Shown: positions 45,701 to 58,062 of the stretch, piece after piece
Position numbering within the stretch: position 1 is the stretch's first letter
Layout of the letters: every line of letters starts with the position of its first letter
Origin: Rhexocercosporidium sp. MPI-PUGE-AT-0058
Lineage: Eukaryota; Ascomycota; Leotiomycetes; Helotiales
Reading direction: 5' to 3'
Length of the DNA: 64,000 nucleotides
Assembly (NCBI GenBank): GCA_020746875.1
Contig: JAGTJL010000008.1
Coordinates: 2,480,001 to 2,544,000 of the forward strand
Position numbers and translations under genes: made by a program
The notes under the pieces: model-generated
Databases searched by the model: none
What the model was told of the DNA's origin: nothing
What the model saw: the letters and a program-made list of their open reading frames with translations, nothing else

Positions 45701-46814
45701 AGAAACCTTCACCATCTCGCCCATATCGCCATATCCATCGACTCTGACCGAGGCTTCGGTTTCTTTTCCAAGTCATGGATGGGCATGAAGGCTTGAGGAT
45801 AAGCGTGATATCTTCACGATACCGTATCATAGTGTCGTGGCTAGGAGGTAAACTTTACTTTACTTTACTTAACATGTCCTACCTATCCACGTCAAAAAAT
45901 ACAGGGCCGATTGAGGCACGTGAAGAACACCATGATCAAAGTACCCCCCAAGAAAAAACACCCCATTTTCACAACCCACAACAATCTAAATATAAGTCAA
46001 ATTCTATCTCTAGAAACATTTCGAGAACAGCAGCTTAATTTCCTCTCGAAACATCCATTATCTTTTATCAGCGTTATCGTAAACGAAAAACACGACACTT
46101 TCCTATCCCAAGCACCTCGCCTTGACCGACCACATATTTCTGTCCTCGATAGTCTACCTACTCAATACATACACTCCATTCTCTTCTCAACCACTCGGCT
46201 CGCTTCGGGTCGGGTCGGGTCGTCCTCCTCCTAATCCCATCAGTCCGCTCCCTCCCTCCTACAGATAAAACCTAGATTCGTCAGTCTACGGCTCCGGGAA
46301 GTAACAGCTTAAGCTGCTCCATCTCCCTCCTGCTCCTCCAGTACCCCTCCTTCGCTAGGGGAACCGGCTGAATTCCTATCGCTAATAAACCCTCTCATTC
46401 CTAATTGATATTGCTATGCAGGATAACCTGTCTCTTAATACAGCACATAAGATATATTAAGTGTCCTCAGTCGCATCCCATCGTTCGCGCATGTCTGTTG
46501 CCATTCTTGAAGTATCAGGCATGTAGAGGGGGATGCACGTATTTGGATGGGGAAACTGCGGGGGTGGAGAGAGATAAGTGAGGTGAGAGGGAGGAGGAGT
46601 TTTCATGTGATCGTAGATGGAACTTGGTGATACATACAGAGTTCTGAGAAGGGATCAGGATGATAGGATGTAATACAATGCGATGCGATGCGACGGTTCT
46701 GTGGCTGAGGAGAGGAGAGGATAGGAAGTCAAAACATGTGAATATTCATGCATCAACCTATCCCTATCGCCCTCACAAATCATCTAACAGTCCAAGAAAA
46801 AAAAAGTTACTTAC
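42730..46814. other. Long gene-free region with a MITE
   Basis: About 4.1 kb with no supported coding gene. It contains a GGGATGGAT-type minisatellite (about 43595-43635), the MITE at 44438-44585, TTTAC repeats (45850-45875) and GGGTC repeats (46206-46221). Confidence 0.6.
44438..44585. mobile_element. MITE (Tc1/mariner type), 148 bp
   Basis: The termini are perfect 34-bp inverted repeats: 44438-44471 begins CAGTAGGGTGCAAAAAGTCT and 44552-44585 is its exact reverse complement. The element is flanked by TA on both sides (44436-44437 and 44586-44587), the target-site duplication of Tc1/mariner transposases. The interior (80 bp) has no ORF and carries two copies of AAGTCAAGC. It is a non-autonomous element mobilised in trans. 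Identical ends suggest recent insertion or recent amplification. Confidence 0.93.
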
Positions 46815-49285
46815 TCAATTAAGTAACACATCAACCTCCCTCTCCCCCTCCTCCACCACTTTAACACCCTCCTCCCAGGATCTCCTCCCAGCCCTCCCCA
46901 AGCCCTTCCTATACGCCACCCCGCCCCTCCTCTCAATCCAAAGCACATTCACAAACTCGTACATCTCCCCCCTGTCGAACCCCTCATCGTCACCATCAAC
47001 ATCCAGCCTAAAAGGGTGTTCCATCCCCACAACCCACGTCTTCTCCCATTTCTGACCAGGCCACTTCCGAGCCGGACACGCGCCCGTCGAAAGACCCACA
47101 AACTCACACTCGGAGATCACACTCCCAGGTACGGCATCAACGATCCTCACGCTCCCGACTCGGACACCGCTTGCGTTCAGGATATGTGCTTCGACCACTG
47201 AGTGTTCCTTCGTCCAGTCTTGCACGGTTGTGCAGGACTCGAGGACGGAGATCGTGAAGAAGAGGCGCTGAGCCCGGAAGGAAATCGTGGTGTCGAAGAT
47301 GGGGGGTCGGCATGCGTGAGGTGCTGGAGGTAGGTGGATGATCGGGAACCGGTAGAGGATTTTATCGGGCTCCGAGTCGCGGGTGTAGTACGATGTTGGG
47401 AGGGTACTCGGCCACGTCTGAGGAGACGGGAGACGAGTCCAGCCTGCTGGCGGATCAGTGCTGGTGTTCGTCTCGCCTAAACTGCGTGAATAGTGGTAGG
47501 TGTTTGATATTGGGAATTGGTGTGAGCAGCTGAGGCATGTTTTGTGGTATGTCACTAATGGCTTGATGTGCATGTCGAAACCGAGGAAGGGAATACGCTT
47601 CATGTCTCCGAAGGTCTCGAGGATGTGGTCTTGGAAGACGTCCCAGAGCGTGAGATCTAATTCTCCATGCCAGCCCATCCAGGACCAGCTTGGTACTTTG
47701 CGAGAGGGGTTCGTGACTTTCCGAGGGCGCAGGGTGGGGGATGGTTGCCAGCACATGGCGAAATCGAAGAATGCTTCAGAGAGGCCGAAGTGTAGCGGTC
47801 CGAAGATTGGGGTGAATAAAGATGAGATCCCCATGAAGGCGTCTGAGACATCTTCTTCGAACGAGAGGTCACGCTGGTTATACTCGTTGGCGAGTTTTCC
47901 CAGACGACTAAGGTTGATAGCTCGTGGAAGGATGAGGTCGTATCGTTGATCTGGCTTGTTGGTTCTCGCCCAATCGTGACTCTCGGTTCCTCGTTCAACT
48001 TCCTCGCGGAATTGCGTGAAGGGACATAGCCATGCTGCTAGATCGTCTATGAGAAGAATCCGTTTGGAGAACATTTGTTCCTGCATGGTCCAGGCGCGGC
48101 GGGACCAGATGGGACGTCCTGAGAAACCCATCCTAGTCAAGAACTTGAGACGCTTGTGGTGGAATTGGGAAACTATTCCTACTGTTTTTGTAGGTAGCGT
48201 GATGGAGAAGGGTACGGATCGAGGTTTGGGATTGAGACCCACGCCTGGGATACCACTGTTTGCATTATCTCCAGTGATCACGGCGATAGTGAGGCAGGCA
48301 AGCGAGTAGATGGCTGGCATGCCACGGAGATGGTCTTGCTTGACCTCGAAATCATCCTGGACGATACATAGAGCGTCGACCCAGAGATATCGGATTCCCA
48401 AAGCCATTGTCAAAGACATGGCATCCTGGATGGTCTGTGGGATCTGGTTCATCTTTCCAGTGAAAGCTCCTGGCTGGCTTAACTCCTCAAGGTTATTCCT
48501 CATGGTCATCAACGTAGGAACTCGCCCCCATACGTAGCTTAGAGCTACATATCTCGGAGCCTCCGAGAAAGCTACCAAACAAGATTGCTCTAGATCAATG
48601 TACTTAATGGGTGTCATGGGTCCCAAAGTCGCGGAGAGTGGGATAGCAGAGCAGATCTCATGCGTTTCTTCACAACATGCAATCCACTTCTTGATGATGG
48701 AGTAATCGATCTTCGCAGGATCACAAAATCGCCCAACTTCTTCTCTAGGTGCATATTTTATCGTCGGCTGGAGGTATAGTCTCTGAATGAAATTCATCAG
48801 AACCTATTCCCTTGCCAATTGAAGCGTCATACCGGAAGTGCCAGAACCGTTATACTCAATGGTTTAGCCCATGCCGTATCCCTCTCGCTAGCTTTCACAA
48901 GCAAATTTATCTCATAGTCTATTCCCGGGGGGACACGATAGCGTTGCGAACTATCATCGTCCCCGAGATCAAGATAGTGATCGAGTGCTTTCAGGATTGA
49001 CTGACATCCTGGACACCTTTGGACGTGGGCTCGCTCCTCGAACTCAGAGCGACGGCCGAGTTGAGCAGTTGTACTCTGTGCATATTGGGCTGGTAATTCT
49101 ACGTTGCTTGCTAGGAAGGTCTCGAGGGTCGTGATGTACCCTTCGAGGAGATAGCAGGTCGAGCAGAAGGTGGCTTTGGTGGGCATTTGATGGCCCACCG
49201 CATCATGTCTGACGCTGCTATCGGCGTCTGCTTTACCCGACTTTAGCTGACCCAAGTTGAAAAGTGCATCAATGAGTTCTTCCAT
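46815..49285 (-). CDS. HET-domain protein (heterokaryon incompatibility type)
   Basis: Minus strand, exon 1 49285-48833 and exon 2 48782-46815, joined in phase 0 by a 50-nt intron (GTATGA...CATTCAG); 806 aa. The N-terminal 150 residues contain Cys pairs (FCSTCYL and CPGCQS) common before HET domains. The HET core starts at about residue 229 with YVALSYVWG, continues with IPQTIQDAMSLTMALGIRYLWVDALCIVQDD and ends near SRRAWTMQEQMFSKR. HET domains are TIR-like and drive cell death when incompatible hyphae fuse; many have other roles in NLR-type immunity. The C-terminal 400 residues are without known motif and carry VPSWSWMGWHGEL, also usual in this family. No signal peptide. Confidence 0.93.
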
Positions 49286-52200
49286 CTCAATTTCGAGGTT
49301 TTTACGAACTGCACGGTGTCAAAGCATAGATGTCAAGGAAGAGGGAGACGTCAGAGAAATTTCCGAAGGATTTAGCTTGGCAGCTGATGGTGGTGGTATC
49401 TCTTGGCAGTCATTTAGCTTGAATCTTGAGACCGGTCGCACAGCTCTTGTAAGTGCCTAGATATTCTTCATACTTGACCTGGCAAGAAGTCGTTGACATA
49501 AGGAGATCTTAGAAGAGATAGAAGAGAAGGACGGGAATTTAGTAGTAGCAGGGGTGGGAGGGCCAGGTGTCGTGACATCGCGTGGCTGACCCACTTCGAC
49601 GCGTGAGGAGAGTAAGGAAAATCACATCGTTCTTCACCAACATGGACATATTTACTTCAATTTGCTCTATTTCAACATCAACTCCTTGTAATACTTGCCT
49701 GCTGAGTATTGCCTTCCAATATCCAGACCCGAACATCATTTAAACCCCGCATCATGAGGGCAAACGCATATGACAGCCTCTTCCTCTGGCAACGAACTCC
49801 AGCTGTCCTTCCCCTACTCGTGCAGAAGGTTACCAAATAAATCCTCCCGCTGCGAGAAGCAGTCCACCAGTGATGAAGTTGAGGAGTAGCTGCGGCGCCA
49901 AGGGTTCGAGTCATATGGAACAAAGAAAGCTGTCATGGATGGAACATAAATAAAGATGGAAGGAAGGCAATCTAAAAACGGATACGGGAGGATATTAGGC
50001 AGGTAGGTAGCCCTGACTTCTCACATACCCTTCATCGGTTCTCGCGCTTTGCGACTAAGATCCAGCTCATGTTGCCGGAACGTGGACCTCTCAGTACACG
50101 GTCCTTAGATGCTAGCCTTTCTTGATGATTGCGACCACAGGATGCCCTACCCGTTCAAACATAACAGGCATCAGAACTTGACAGCTGAGGTTACCTGTTG
50201 AAATCGCTACAACTATCGCTTATATCCCAAGACAGAATCTCAAGCAAACACAGTACGAAGTATCTTGCAATATATCGCATAATCGCGGTCAGTGGGGATA
50301 TCATTGCGAGGTCAATGAAGGCATCCATTTGTGGACCAGCTCTGAAGATCGTTCTCAATACGAGAGAACTAGGAGATCCACCTGCGAGACATGGCTTGTT
50401 TCAATGAACTCCACGGCGCTCCGGCACAGTCGACTCTCGAAGACCATTTGTGTCTAGGAGACGGGATTAAAATAGGATCCGAGATCCATCCCGTCATTGA
50501 GACATGGAATTATGCACAGGCCGTCCAAACACAACAAATCAAAACTGGAGACTGGAAAATTCAACGAAGAAACAAAGATGCAAGAAGTCCCGAGCATTTG
50601 AGTTGTGCTGATCAAAAAAGCACAAAAAATCTAAGGAGATGACCTGGAGTACAGCAAGGGAAGTGCATGTGAAAGTTCGGGAGTTCCACCAACTGACCAT
50701 GATAATGAAAACGCTACTACCACAAACCACAGACTTTCGAAACCCATGCGCGGGTCTATCATCAGAGCATGGTGGATCTAAAAGGATTATGTGGAGGTCG
50801 CTTTTCAAGGTAGAAGATACACAAAAACACGACGGATGCCCGACATCTCATGGTTTGCCATTGAAGAAAAAAATTGTCATCGAGAGTTTGTCGTCGTATG
50901 ATGCTCTTCCGCGACAAACTTTAGCCTCGTCTACAGTTGGATTTTGTTTCTGGCATTGGCGCATGTTTACCGCCGAACAAAAAGTTGACTAGATGAGAGA
51001 TTTTGCATTGGTTGCTCTACTGTACATTCATAAAGATGTTTCTCCAGTTTATTTTCATCCCGAAGCTGACCGCGCCACCGCAGATTCTCGTGGCTTTTGT
51101 GGGGAGAGGAGTCCGTGAATATAAGACATTGTAGTTCTCAACCAGCAATGCCAGGCGGCCCATCAGGTCGGCGGCTGAGACATATATGTCGATCGTTCTC
51201 GGCGAGTTTTGATCATGCATTGGCCCTGCTGCCGTGCCAGCCCACAAAAATATCCCGTCTTATTATGCCGTTCCCAAATGTTTGCGCATTCCCCTGAATT
51301 TTCAGCCTTCAAGGTGCAGCCTTCGGTACCTCCCGCCGAAACCAAATCATGTTCGTCCCATAGTCACTACCTTTGCTACCAAGCAATCATCGGAACAATA
51401 CTGATTTGTGTTTCTCCAACTTCACAGCTTTCGCAATGTAGATCCAGTAACGGGTTCTATGTATCAGTGGTTGAGACAACATAGACTAAGCTCGGCTACT
51501 GTGGAACAACAGCATCCGGCCGGTCACAGCGAAGACGGACTTCCACAAGCACTTTTCTAGTCTAGCTACGAGCCAAGAAGATCGGGAGATCAGCTCGTTT
51601 ATTTTCAGCTTAAGTTTCTTCATTTCTTGAAGGTTAAGTAAGCTCTTCAGTAGTCCCAAGCCCCTTATATCAGGTACAGCTGATCCCATTGGTCAGTCCG
51701 CTAAGGGAAGAGGCCTAAAGTTAGTTTCTAGACTAGGCTGTCGGTTGTCGCCAACTTATCCCTACTCCTGCAACTACAGTACATCGCAGGTGACGGGCAC
51801 TCGACAGTTCAGGGCCCCGTTCCATTCTTATTAATCAATTGGTTGTCATTGGCCAGTCACGCCCGCCGCATGTTGCTTTCCTCCTCTTCAAGGTTCCCTT
51901 TATTGTGTTACTCGAGATTTTATCTCCACAGACCGAAGCGCGGTCTCGGAAATGATCTTCAGCTAATGTAGATCAAAAGGTGACACAAGTCGTTCATCTA
52001 TGGCTCATGGTCAGACCCCATAGACTTTCCTGATGGTCTGTTCACGACCGAACATTGATTCTTCTTTTCTCTATCATCTTCAGGTTTTGCAATCGGCTGA
52101 GCAGTTGTGTTGCTCGGGCTCAGATATCTGCCAAGATTCGCGGATGTGGCTAAGGGCATACATCAGGCCCTTGCCCCTCGCTAGACCCGCCATCATGTGG

Positions 52201-52706
52201 TGTTGACAATCGTCCAGGCCAAAGTCAGGTTGCCCCAGCTTCGGATCGCGAAATCGAGACATATCCGACCATGCCATGGCTCGGTTGCGCCCCAAGTGTC
52301 ACCACCAAATGAACTCTTTTCTCTTCATAGAGTCTGCTGCCTTAGTTTTAAGCCTTTTCGTCCCATTTTGACTTGGATTCTCCTTTTCTAGACTATCAAG
52401 TCTGTGCAGGCCGAGAACGACCGCCTATGGCTTGCAGTTTGCAGCGGAATAGGGCTTTGACTATCGACCTATTTCACCAAGCTGCCATTGAACTTTTGGA
52501 TCCTGACATTTTCCATGTCGGATGTTCTCGAGCTGCAGCAACATAAAGGCCGCCTGCGCTGCTTGTCAAAGTTATGAAGCATCCAGACCTTGATTACATT
52601 CTTCTCAGTCCACGCTCTAATTGCGTGGCTTACATTCGTTTCTACAACTACTGTCACTACTTGATTTATACACACTTTCATTCATATCATCACACAGACC
52701 TACACT
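49286..52706. other. Gene-free stretch
   Basis: About 3.4 kb without recognised genes. Short ORFs on both strands have no domain or splice support. A TTTATACACA element near 52666 may serve the peroxidase gene. Confidence 0.55.
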
Positions 52707-54049
52707 ATGAAGTTCACATCTCTTATTCTCGGCGCTACTGTCGTCGCCTATACAGCAGCCTGTCCAGGTACGGATCAGGCCATGAAGGATCTCAATACCA
52801 AACTCCGTGCTAGGGAAGCTCCAGGACCCAACGACTCGGACGAGATGATCGGGGACCTTGCTACCATCGGAGGAGTTACGACAGTTGGCAAGACCGTTCA
52901 GGACATTCTACTCGGTAACGTCGATCCATACTCTGATGAGAAATGGGTTAGCTGGCTTCCAGCCAAAGGATCTGCACAATGTGCAAAAGACACGTGCTGT
53001 ATCTGGAAGTGGATAGCGCAGGACATGGAGGCCAAGTTCAGGGGGGGTTCAGGTCGTTGCAACCGCTTTGCACGTGCTGCTATTCGCTTGGGTTTCCACG
53101 ATGCTGGGGCCTGGTCCAAAACAACTGGATTTGGAGGCGCAGATGGAAGTTTGATCCTTGCTGGCGAAATTAATCGACCGGAAAACAATGGGCTGCAGGA
53201 GATTGTTGGCGTCACACAAGATTGGTATAATAAATACAAGAAGTACGATGTAGGTATGGCAGATCTGATTCAGATGGGTGCCAACGTGGCTACGGTTGTT
53301 TGGTATGTTGGTCATTCCAGTTAGACATCGTATTGGAAATGCTTGCTGACGTTTGTGAAGCCCACTTGGACCCCGCGTTAGATCTTTCGTCGGGAGGAAA
53401 GATAGTAGCACTCCTGCCGCTGATAACCTCCTCCCCAGCGTCTTTGCTGATGCCGATTCTCTCATCGAGCTTTTCGAAAATAAGACAATCAAAGCCCACG
53501 GCCTCGCCGCCCTTGTCGGTGCACACACAACTAGCCAGCAGCACTTCGTCGATCCAAAGCGTGCCCTCGATCCTCAGGATAGCACTCCTGGTGTATGGGA
53601 CGTCAAATTCTACAGTCAGACCATCGGCTCAGCTCCCAAGCGTGTCTTCAAATTCCCCAGTGACGTCGTTCTCGCCGCTCATCCCAAGATATCAGATGAG
53701 TGGGCGGAATTTGCGGGCGTTGGCGGTCAGGAACATTGGGACGAGGTAAGCTCACTCTATCCATCACCTCTTATATCGTTGCTCACATACTCAGGACTAT
53801 GCCAAAGAATACGTCCGTCTCAGTCTTCTCGGCGTGAACAACATCAACGACCTCGCCGAATGCACGCGTGTTCTCCCAGCTGCCAAGAAGGCGTTCAACA
53901 TTCCAGATTCAACCTTAGTACATCAATGGCTCGATGGCAAGTACAGCAACCTAGGCCAAGCCATCGAGGATGGACAGACCCTCACGGACGCTCTCGTGAG
54001 GTTCCTTGGCCTATTTACTGGGAGACTTTTCGGTCGTGACGATAATTAG
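52707..54049 (+). CDS. Secreted class II heme peroxidase (generic type)
   Basis: Three exons, 52707-53302, 53361-53745 and 53795-54049; 411 aa. The introns (58 nt GTATGT...GTGAAG; 49 nt GTAAGC...ACTCAG) are needed to join the halves. The signal peptide is MKFTSLILGATVVAYTAAC. The active site is complete: distal Arg127 and His131 in AAIRLGFHD, and proximal His254 in LAALVGAHT. Asp132 and downstream residues match the calcium sites, and CCIW, GRC and VCPLG give disulfide partners. The residue five before the proximal His is Ala, not the radical-forming Trp of lignin peroxidase. The Mn-site positions are also not acidic, so it is a generic peroxidase rather than lignin or manganese peroxidase. 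It oxidises phenolic substrates with hydrogen peroxide outside the cell. Confidence 0.92.
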
Positions 54050-55123
54050 AAAATTTTCTTTCGACGCATTCGTTGTTTCTGCTGGAGTCGAGCGAAACCA
54101 ACTTTGCTGATGTCTTCCGCCGTCTTTCTAATGTTACCTCGTTGTCATGCTTGTATGTTCTCGCAGGGGTTTGCTGAGACACCCCACCGTATTAGATATC
54201 TTCTTAGTCTCGAATATTGTATAATGCTATTGTATATTGTAATACACCCAACCGTTCACTATACTATGCCGTGTTCTGGAAATTGCGGGTAAGCCACAAC
54301 ACAACAAATCTGCAACAGCCTGTAGTGATCAACTGTTCTTGACTTTCAAAGGGTTGAGTTCTTCCAGTCCACTTCAACCAGACCCTCTTGGCATCCTTCA
54401 TACCATCAAATTCGATTGAACATGCTCTGTACGTCTCACTACTTTGCAGAGGTGTAATTCAATCCCCTATGATCAAGAGTTCCTTCTCGATGTACCGATT
54501 CTGCCACACCAACGCCACGTATAGGTACCGCAATCGGCTTTTGGGGCTACGAAAGATCGTCCGAGGCGTTATACGGTGAGTGAACTTTTTTTCTTCGATG
54601 ACGACGAACTAACGCGAATCTGAGACGTTGTTACTCCTCGTCATTTGAGTGGACGAGGCGGTCTTAGTGTTGATGTTGCGTCACACACCTGCACGACCAG
54701 TCGATTAGTTTCCTGTGCCGAGAAGAGGGGGCCTTGTTGGGGAATGAAGATGCAGCAAGTTTCATTCGAGGACTTGCGATCTCCGCGTGTGGCTGGATTG
54801 ATTGTCATGATCGTTGGCTGAGATTGAATGATCAAGACAAGAGAAGAGTAGCGAAAAAGCAAGTCCAAGCGAGAGATGTGTGTTAATAGGGCAGTTGCAA
54901 TGACAGTGAATTGCTGGGGTGGCCTGGAAATGAAAGTAAGAAAACATAATGGCAGAGACTAAATTTGACATTTCCTGTCCCACTTAAACTCTCTTCACTC
55001 CCAGTTTCTCAGATATTGTCATAGAGTCAACGTCGTCCGGCCACAGTTTTCTGGCATTGCTCTGCACACACACACAACAATCTGCCACAATTTCATTTCT
55101 GCTTAACCGAATCTAAAAGAACC
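54050..55123. other. Gene-free stretch
   Basis: About 1.1 kb; promoter of the following secreted-protein gene at the right end ((CA)n near 55065-55076). Nothing else recognised. Confidence 0.55.
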
Positions 55124-55887
55124 ATGCTGTTCTCTCTCCTCTTCTTCCTCGCAGTCTACACGGCTTGTATAGATGCAGTCTGCACGCCCGCTGTCCGTCT
55201 TGCTGGTGTCCACCAAGTCGTTACCGCATACAACACCCAAGGCATCGGCGGCTCTGCCACTGCATTTGCTTCTGTTCCTTGGGGCGATGAATGTATCATC
55301 ACCATGTACGTAATTTCTCTCCTTCTCAAGCCCCTCTCGATGTAGCATCATAGCATACAGCCAGTTGTATTATAGGGACAAAGTCAAGTTGAATTCAAGA
55401 AAGTAAAATTCGGACTAACCCGAAACAGCTCAGCCAATGGCCTCCCTCCTATCCCATTCTCCTACAGCGGCTCCTCAAGCTACGCATTTGGTGTGGAGAC
55501 ACGCCAGCTATTCTCAAGCGTAACAGGAGAGTACACAGATTTCCCCGGGAATGGCACGGCGTTGATAAATACCAACGTGGTAACGCCCCCACCTCTTTTC
55601 CCATGGCATTCATCTCCCCAAACATAGACTACCAAGTATTAACCAACTTACTTCAGACTCTCGGAATCCGCAGTGTCATTCCTATCCCCGTCGTTTTCTT
55701 TGCACACGTTTACCTGGACTACGATGAATACTGTAAGATCAAGACCATCCGCGCTGTGGCTCCTTCGGTGCCCAGTCAGGTCGTGGGTGTCTTTATTAAT
55801 TTTCCGAGTTTGGGGCTGCCGGGTTTGACGGCACTGTTATTGCTGCTTGGGTTTATTCCGCATCTTCTTTGTGGGTTGCTTTGTTAG
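55124..55887 (+). CDS. Secreted or GPI-like small protein, about 186 aa
   Basis: Three exons: 55124-55305, 55429-55576 (donor could also be 3 nt later) and 55657-55887. Introns begin GTACGT and GTGGTAACG and end AACAG and TTCAG. The signal peptide is MLFSLLFFLAVYTACIDAVC. The mature part reads TPAVRLAGVHQVVTAYNTQG..., ANGLPPIPFSYSGSSSYAFGVETRQLF and TLGIRSVIPIPVVFFAHVYLDYDEYC. The C-terminus is hydrophobic (GLPGLTALLLLLGFIPHLLCGLLC), as in GPI-anchored proteins or a terminal membrane anchor. I do not recognise a family. Its place between a secreted peroxidase and a HET gene suggests surface or defence biology, but nothing proves a link. Acceptable alternatives are a wall protein or an effector. 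Confidence 0.65.
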
Positions 55888-56211
55888 GTAGATCGGGGAA
55901 TAGGCAGTTGCAAGGGATGGCAGGGAAAGATGGATAGCTTGGCCTAAAGTGGTTTATTGGAGTTGCTGATATGGGTCATTTGCGGCTTGAGATTGTTTGG
56001 GATGTATTTGAGGTACCGGCAGGTGTAGGAAATTGGTCATCTTATGCCGTTTGCCTTGTCGCTGTAAGGGAATGATATCCCTAAGTCCCTCCAATGAAAG
56101 AATGCGAGGAAATGCGAAAATGCATATGCAAAATAAAAGCATGTCTGGCTACAAGCGTCGTCCCTCAATAGACGAAAGAGCCATTGGATCAGCTATCTCC
56201 CTCAGTTAGAA
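55888..56211. other. Short intergenic region between convergent genes
   Basis: 324 bp; no features seen. Confidence 0.6.
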
Positions 56212-58062
56212 TCAGCACAAGCGAAACGATGAACACTTATTCTCGTCCCATAACTCTCCCCTCGTGATCCCATGCACATATGAGTCTCCAATAAACTCCC
56301 ACACACCCTCTCCCTTCAGCCTCAGCACGATTGGGAACTTCCCTCCTTTCAAAAGTACAACATGATCGCCTTCCTCCGCCAGTCTAGGGACCAGTCCAAT
56401 ATAGCCATTCTCTGTCCTGGCAATACGGCGATTTATCATTTGACTCGTCAGCGCACGGAATCCCATTTCCGGGTTCGGAATCCCAATGAAGCGGAGGATA
56501 TGTCCTAAGACTACGACGAACATCCATACCCAGATGTTGTCGTCAAGGCCATGATTGTGAATCCAGAGGAGGTAACGCTGCCGTTGTCGGAATTTGTAGT
56601 AGAGTGGACGAATCGCATCTTTGTTGTCTGCAGCTAGGCCAGCCACGAAGGTCTGCCATGATGCTTCCTCCAGAGTCTCGCCAGTAGAATACATAGAATC
56701 GGGAGCGGATCTGAGATTAATGACCGCTTCCCATTCGTGGATGTAGGCTTGGTTTATCTGTAGTACCATTGCTTGTTTGAGAAGTGACTGGTAGCCGGAT
56801 GTGTCTTGCAACTCCCAGTGACTGCCCACCCGAGTGAGTCTATCGACAACGTAGCCAGAAACCTCAAGTTGTTCAAGAGCTTCGTGGATGATGGGGGTGT
56901 GGCTCGAGTCTTTGGTAGCAGAGTATGGAAATTTAATGCTCCCATCTCCCTCTATTGCTTCGAATAGGAGAAAGGACTGGCAATGATCGTCCGAGTGACC
57001 CCAATCCGGGACCCACGATGGAAGATCTAGATCTTCGCCACTTTTCCTTGTCAGTCTCGGGACACTCAAGAAGTCAAGGTTGGTCGTCTTCTGGAGCGTT
57101 GAGATGGCGACATTCATATACACGTTTCGCACGGTTTCCGAATAGTCAGGTGCGATCGCATGTTCTTTGAAGCTCTCGTGAGAAGACAGACCATAGAATG
57201 CAAACACATTGTCTCTTGCATTTGAAGCCAAAGACTTCCGATGACGCGACAGGACTTGCCAGTAGATCCTTTTCCGTCCTTGCGAGATCTCAAATTGACT
57301 CGATTGGAGAGCCATGAGGACCTCGATTTGAGGACTTCCGTAGAACTCGAAGATCCATATCTGGTAGTTGATAATGTAGTGTAGAGCTCTGTAGAGTTCA
57401 TTCCAGCTAATTACTGTGGAGCCGCAAAGCACTTTTGTGTTGGTCGAGAGCGCGATCTCTTGCACGATCCAAGCTCGGAGAAACCATGCTCGGTCAAGAA
57501 GCTTGAAAAACGCGACCCAGTTATTGCTGTACACTGAGAAGTCAGAGTACATACGCAGTCGGTACAACAATGATCTCTTCGTGGCTGTTTTCGGATCGAC
57601 ATCAGATAGAGCCTCAGAACACTTGGTAGCGAATTTTAGTGCGAGGGTGCTCTGATCCGCCTCTGCTCCCAGCCAGACGAGAGTCCGACTTGCTTTTGCG
57701 TAGATATTCCGCATCTCGGCCACCTGAGAACTTTTCTCCTTCTCATTGGACTGATTGATACAGACAGAATCGATCCAGAACTTCCTGTTAGCAGCTTTCA
57801 CTCGCATTCGGGAAAGAAAAGAGTAGAGATTGGCCGGTACTGTGATGGTCTTCCCGTCGCAGATGATTTGGCCTTGATCCAGCGGAGAACCCCAGAAATA
57901 TGAGACTGCTTCGTATTTGGGGCATTCTGATAATGGAAATTTCGTGATGCTGCAGGGAGGAGGTTGACCGGTCTCCTCTTCAGTAGGGTAGAACTGGACT
58001 AGACGGATGTAAATACCTCCCTGCTCGTCCGTTGGGAGGTCTTGATATTGGTAGGGATCCAT
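56212..58062 (-). CDS. HET-domain protein
   Basis: One uninterrupted exon on the minus strand, 616 aa, start MDPYQYQDLPTDEQGG. The HET domain begins near residue 50 with YEAVSYFWGSP, then KFWIDSVCINQSNEKEKSSQVAEMRNIYAKASRTLVWLG, and continues to AWFLRAWIVQEIALS. The C-terminal part contains DLPSWVPDWGH and a last block (RIARTENGYIGLVPRLAEEGDHVVLLKGGKFPIVLRLKGEGVWEFIGDSYVHGI) that is the usual C-terminal signature of such HET proteins. Predicted to act in cytosolic cell-death or self/non-self responses. It is the second HET gene in 12 kb and is more compact than the first; sequence similarity between the two is limited to the HET core, so they are not recent duplicates. Confidence 0.94.
   Translation of the reverse strand: MDPYQYQDLPTDEQGGIYIRLVQFYPTEEETGQPPPCSITKFPLSECPKYEAVSYFWGSPLDQGQIICDGKTITVPANLYSFLSRMRVKAANRKFWIDSVCINQSNEKEKSSQVAEMRNIYAKASRTLVWLGAEADQSTLALKFATKCSEALSDVDPKTATKRSLLYRLRMYSDFSVYSNNWVAFFKLLDRAWFLRAWIVQEIALSTNTKVLCGSTVISWNELYRALHYIINYQIWIFEFYGSPQIEVLMALQSSQFEISQGRKRIYWQVLSRHRKSLASNARDNVFAFYGLSSHESFKEHAIAPDYSETVRNVYMNVAISTLQKTTNLDFLSVPRLTRKSGEDLDLPSWVPDWGHSDDHCQSFLLFEAIEGDGSIKFPYSATKDSSHTPIIHEALEQLEVSGYVVDRLTRVGSHWELQDTSGYQSLLKQAMVLQINQAYIHEWEAVINLRSAPDSMYSTGETLEEASWQTFVAGLAADNKDAIRPLYYKFRQRQRYLLWIHNHGLDDNIWVWMFVVVLGHILRFIGIPNPEMGFRALTSQMINRRIARTENGYIGLVPRLAEEGDHVVLLKGGKFPIVLRLKGEGVWEFIGDSYVHGITRGELWDENKCSSFRLC

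Noticed and set aside
47500..47949. A 149-aa plus-strand frame inside the first HET gene
   Set aside because: It is antisense to a strongly supported HET coding exon.
49539..51484. Several 60-117-aa open frames on both strands
   Set aside because: None has a domain, signal peptide or convincing splice sites; they look like random frames in intergenic DNA.
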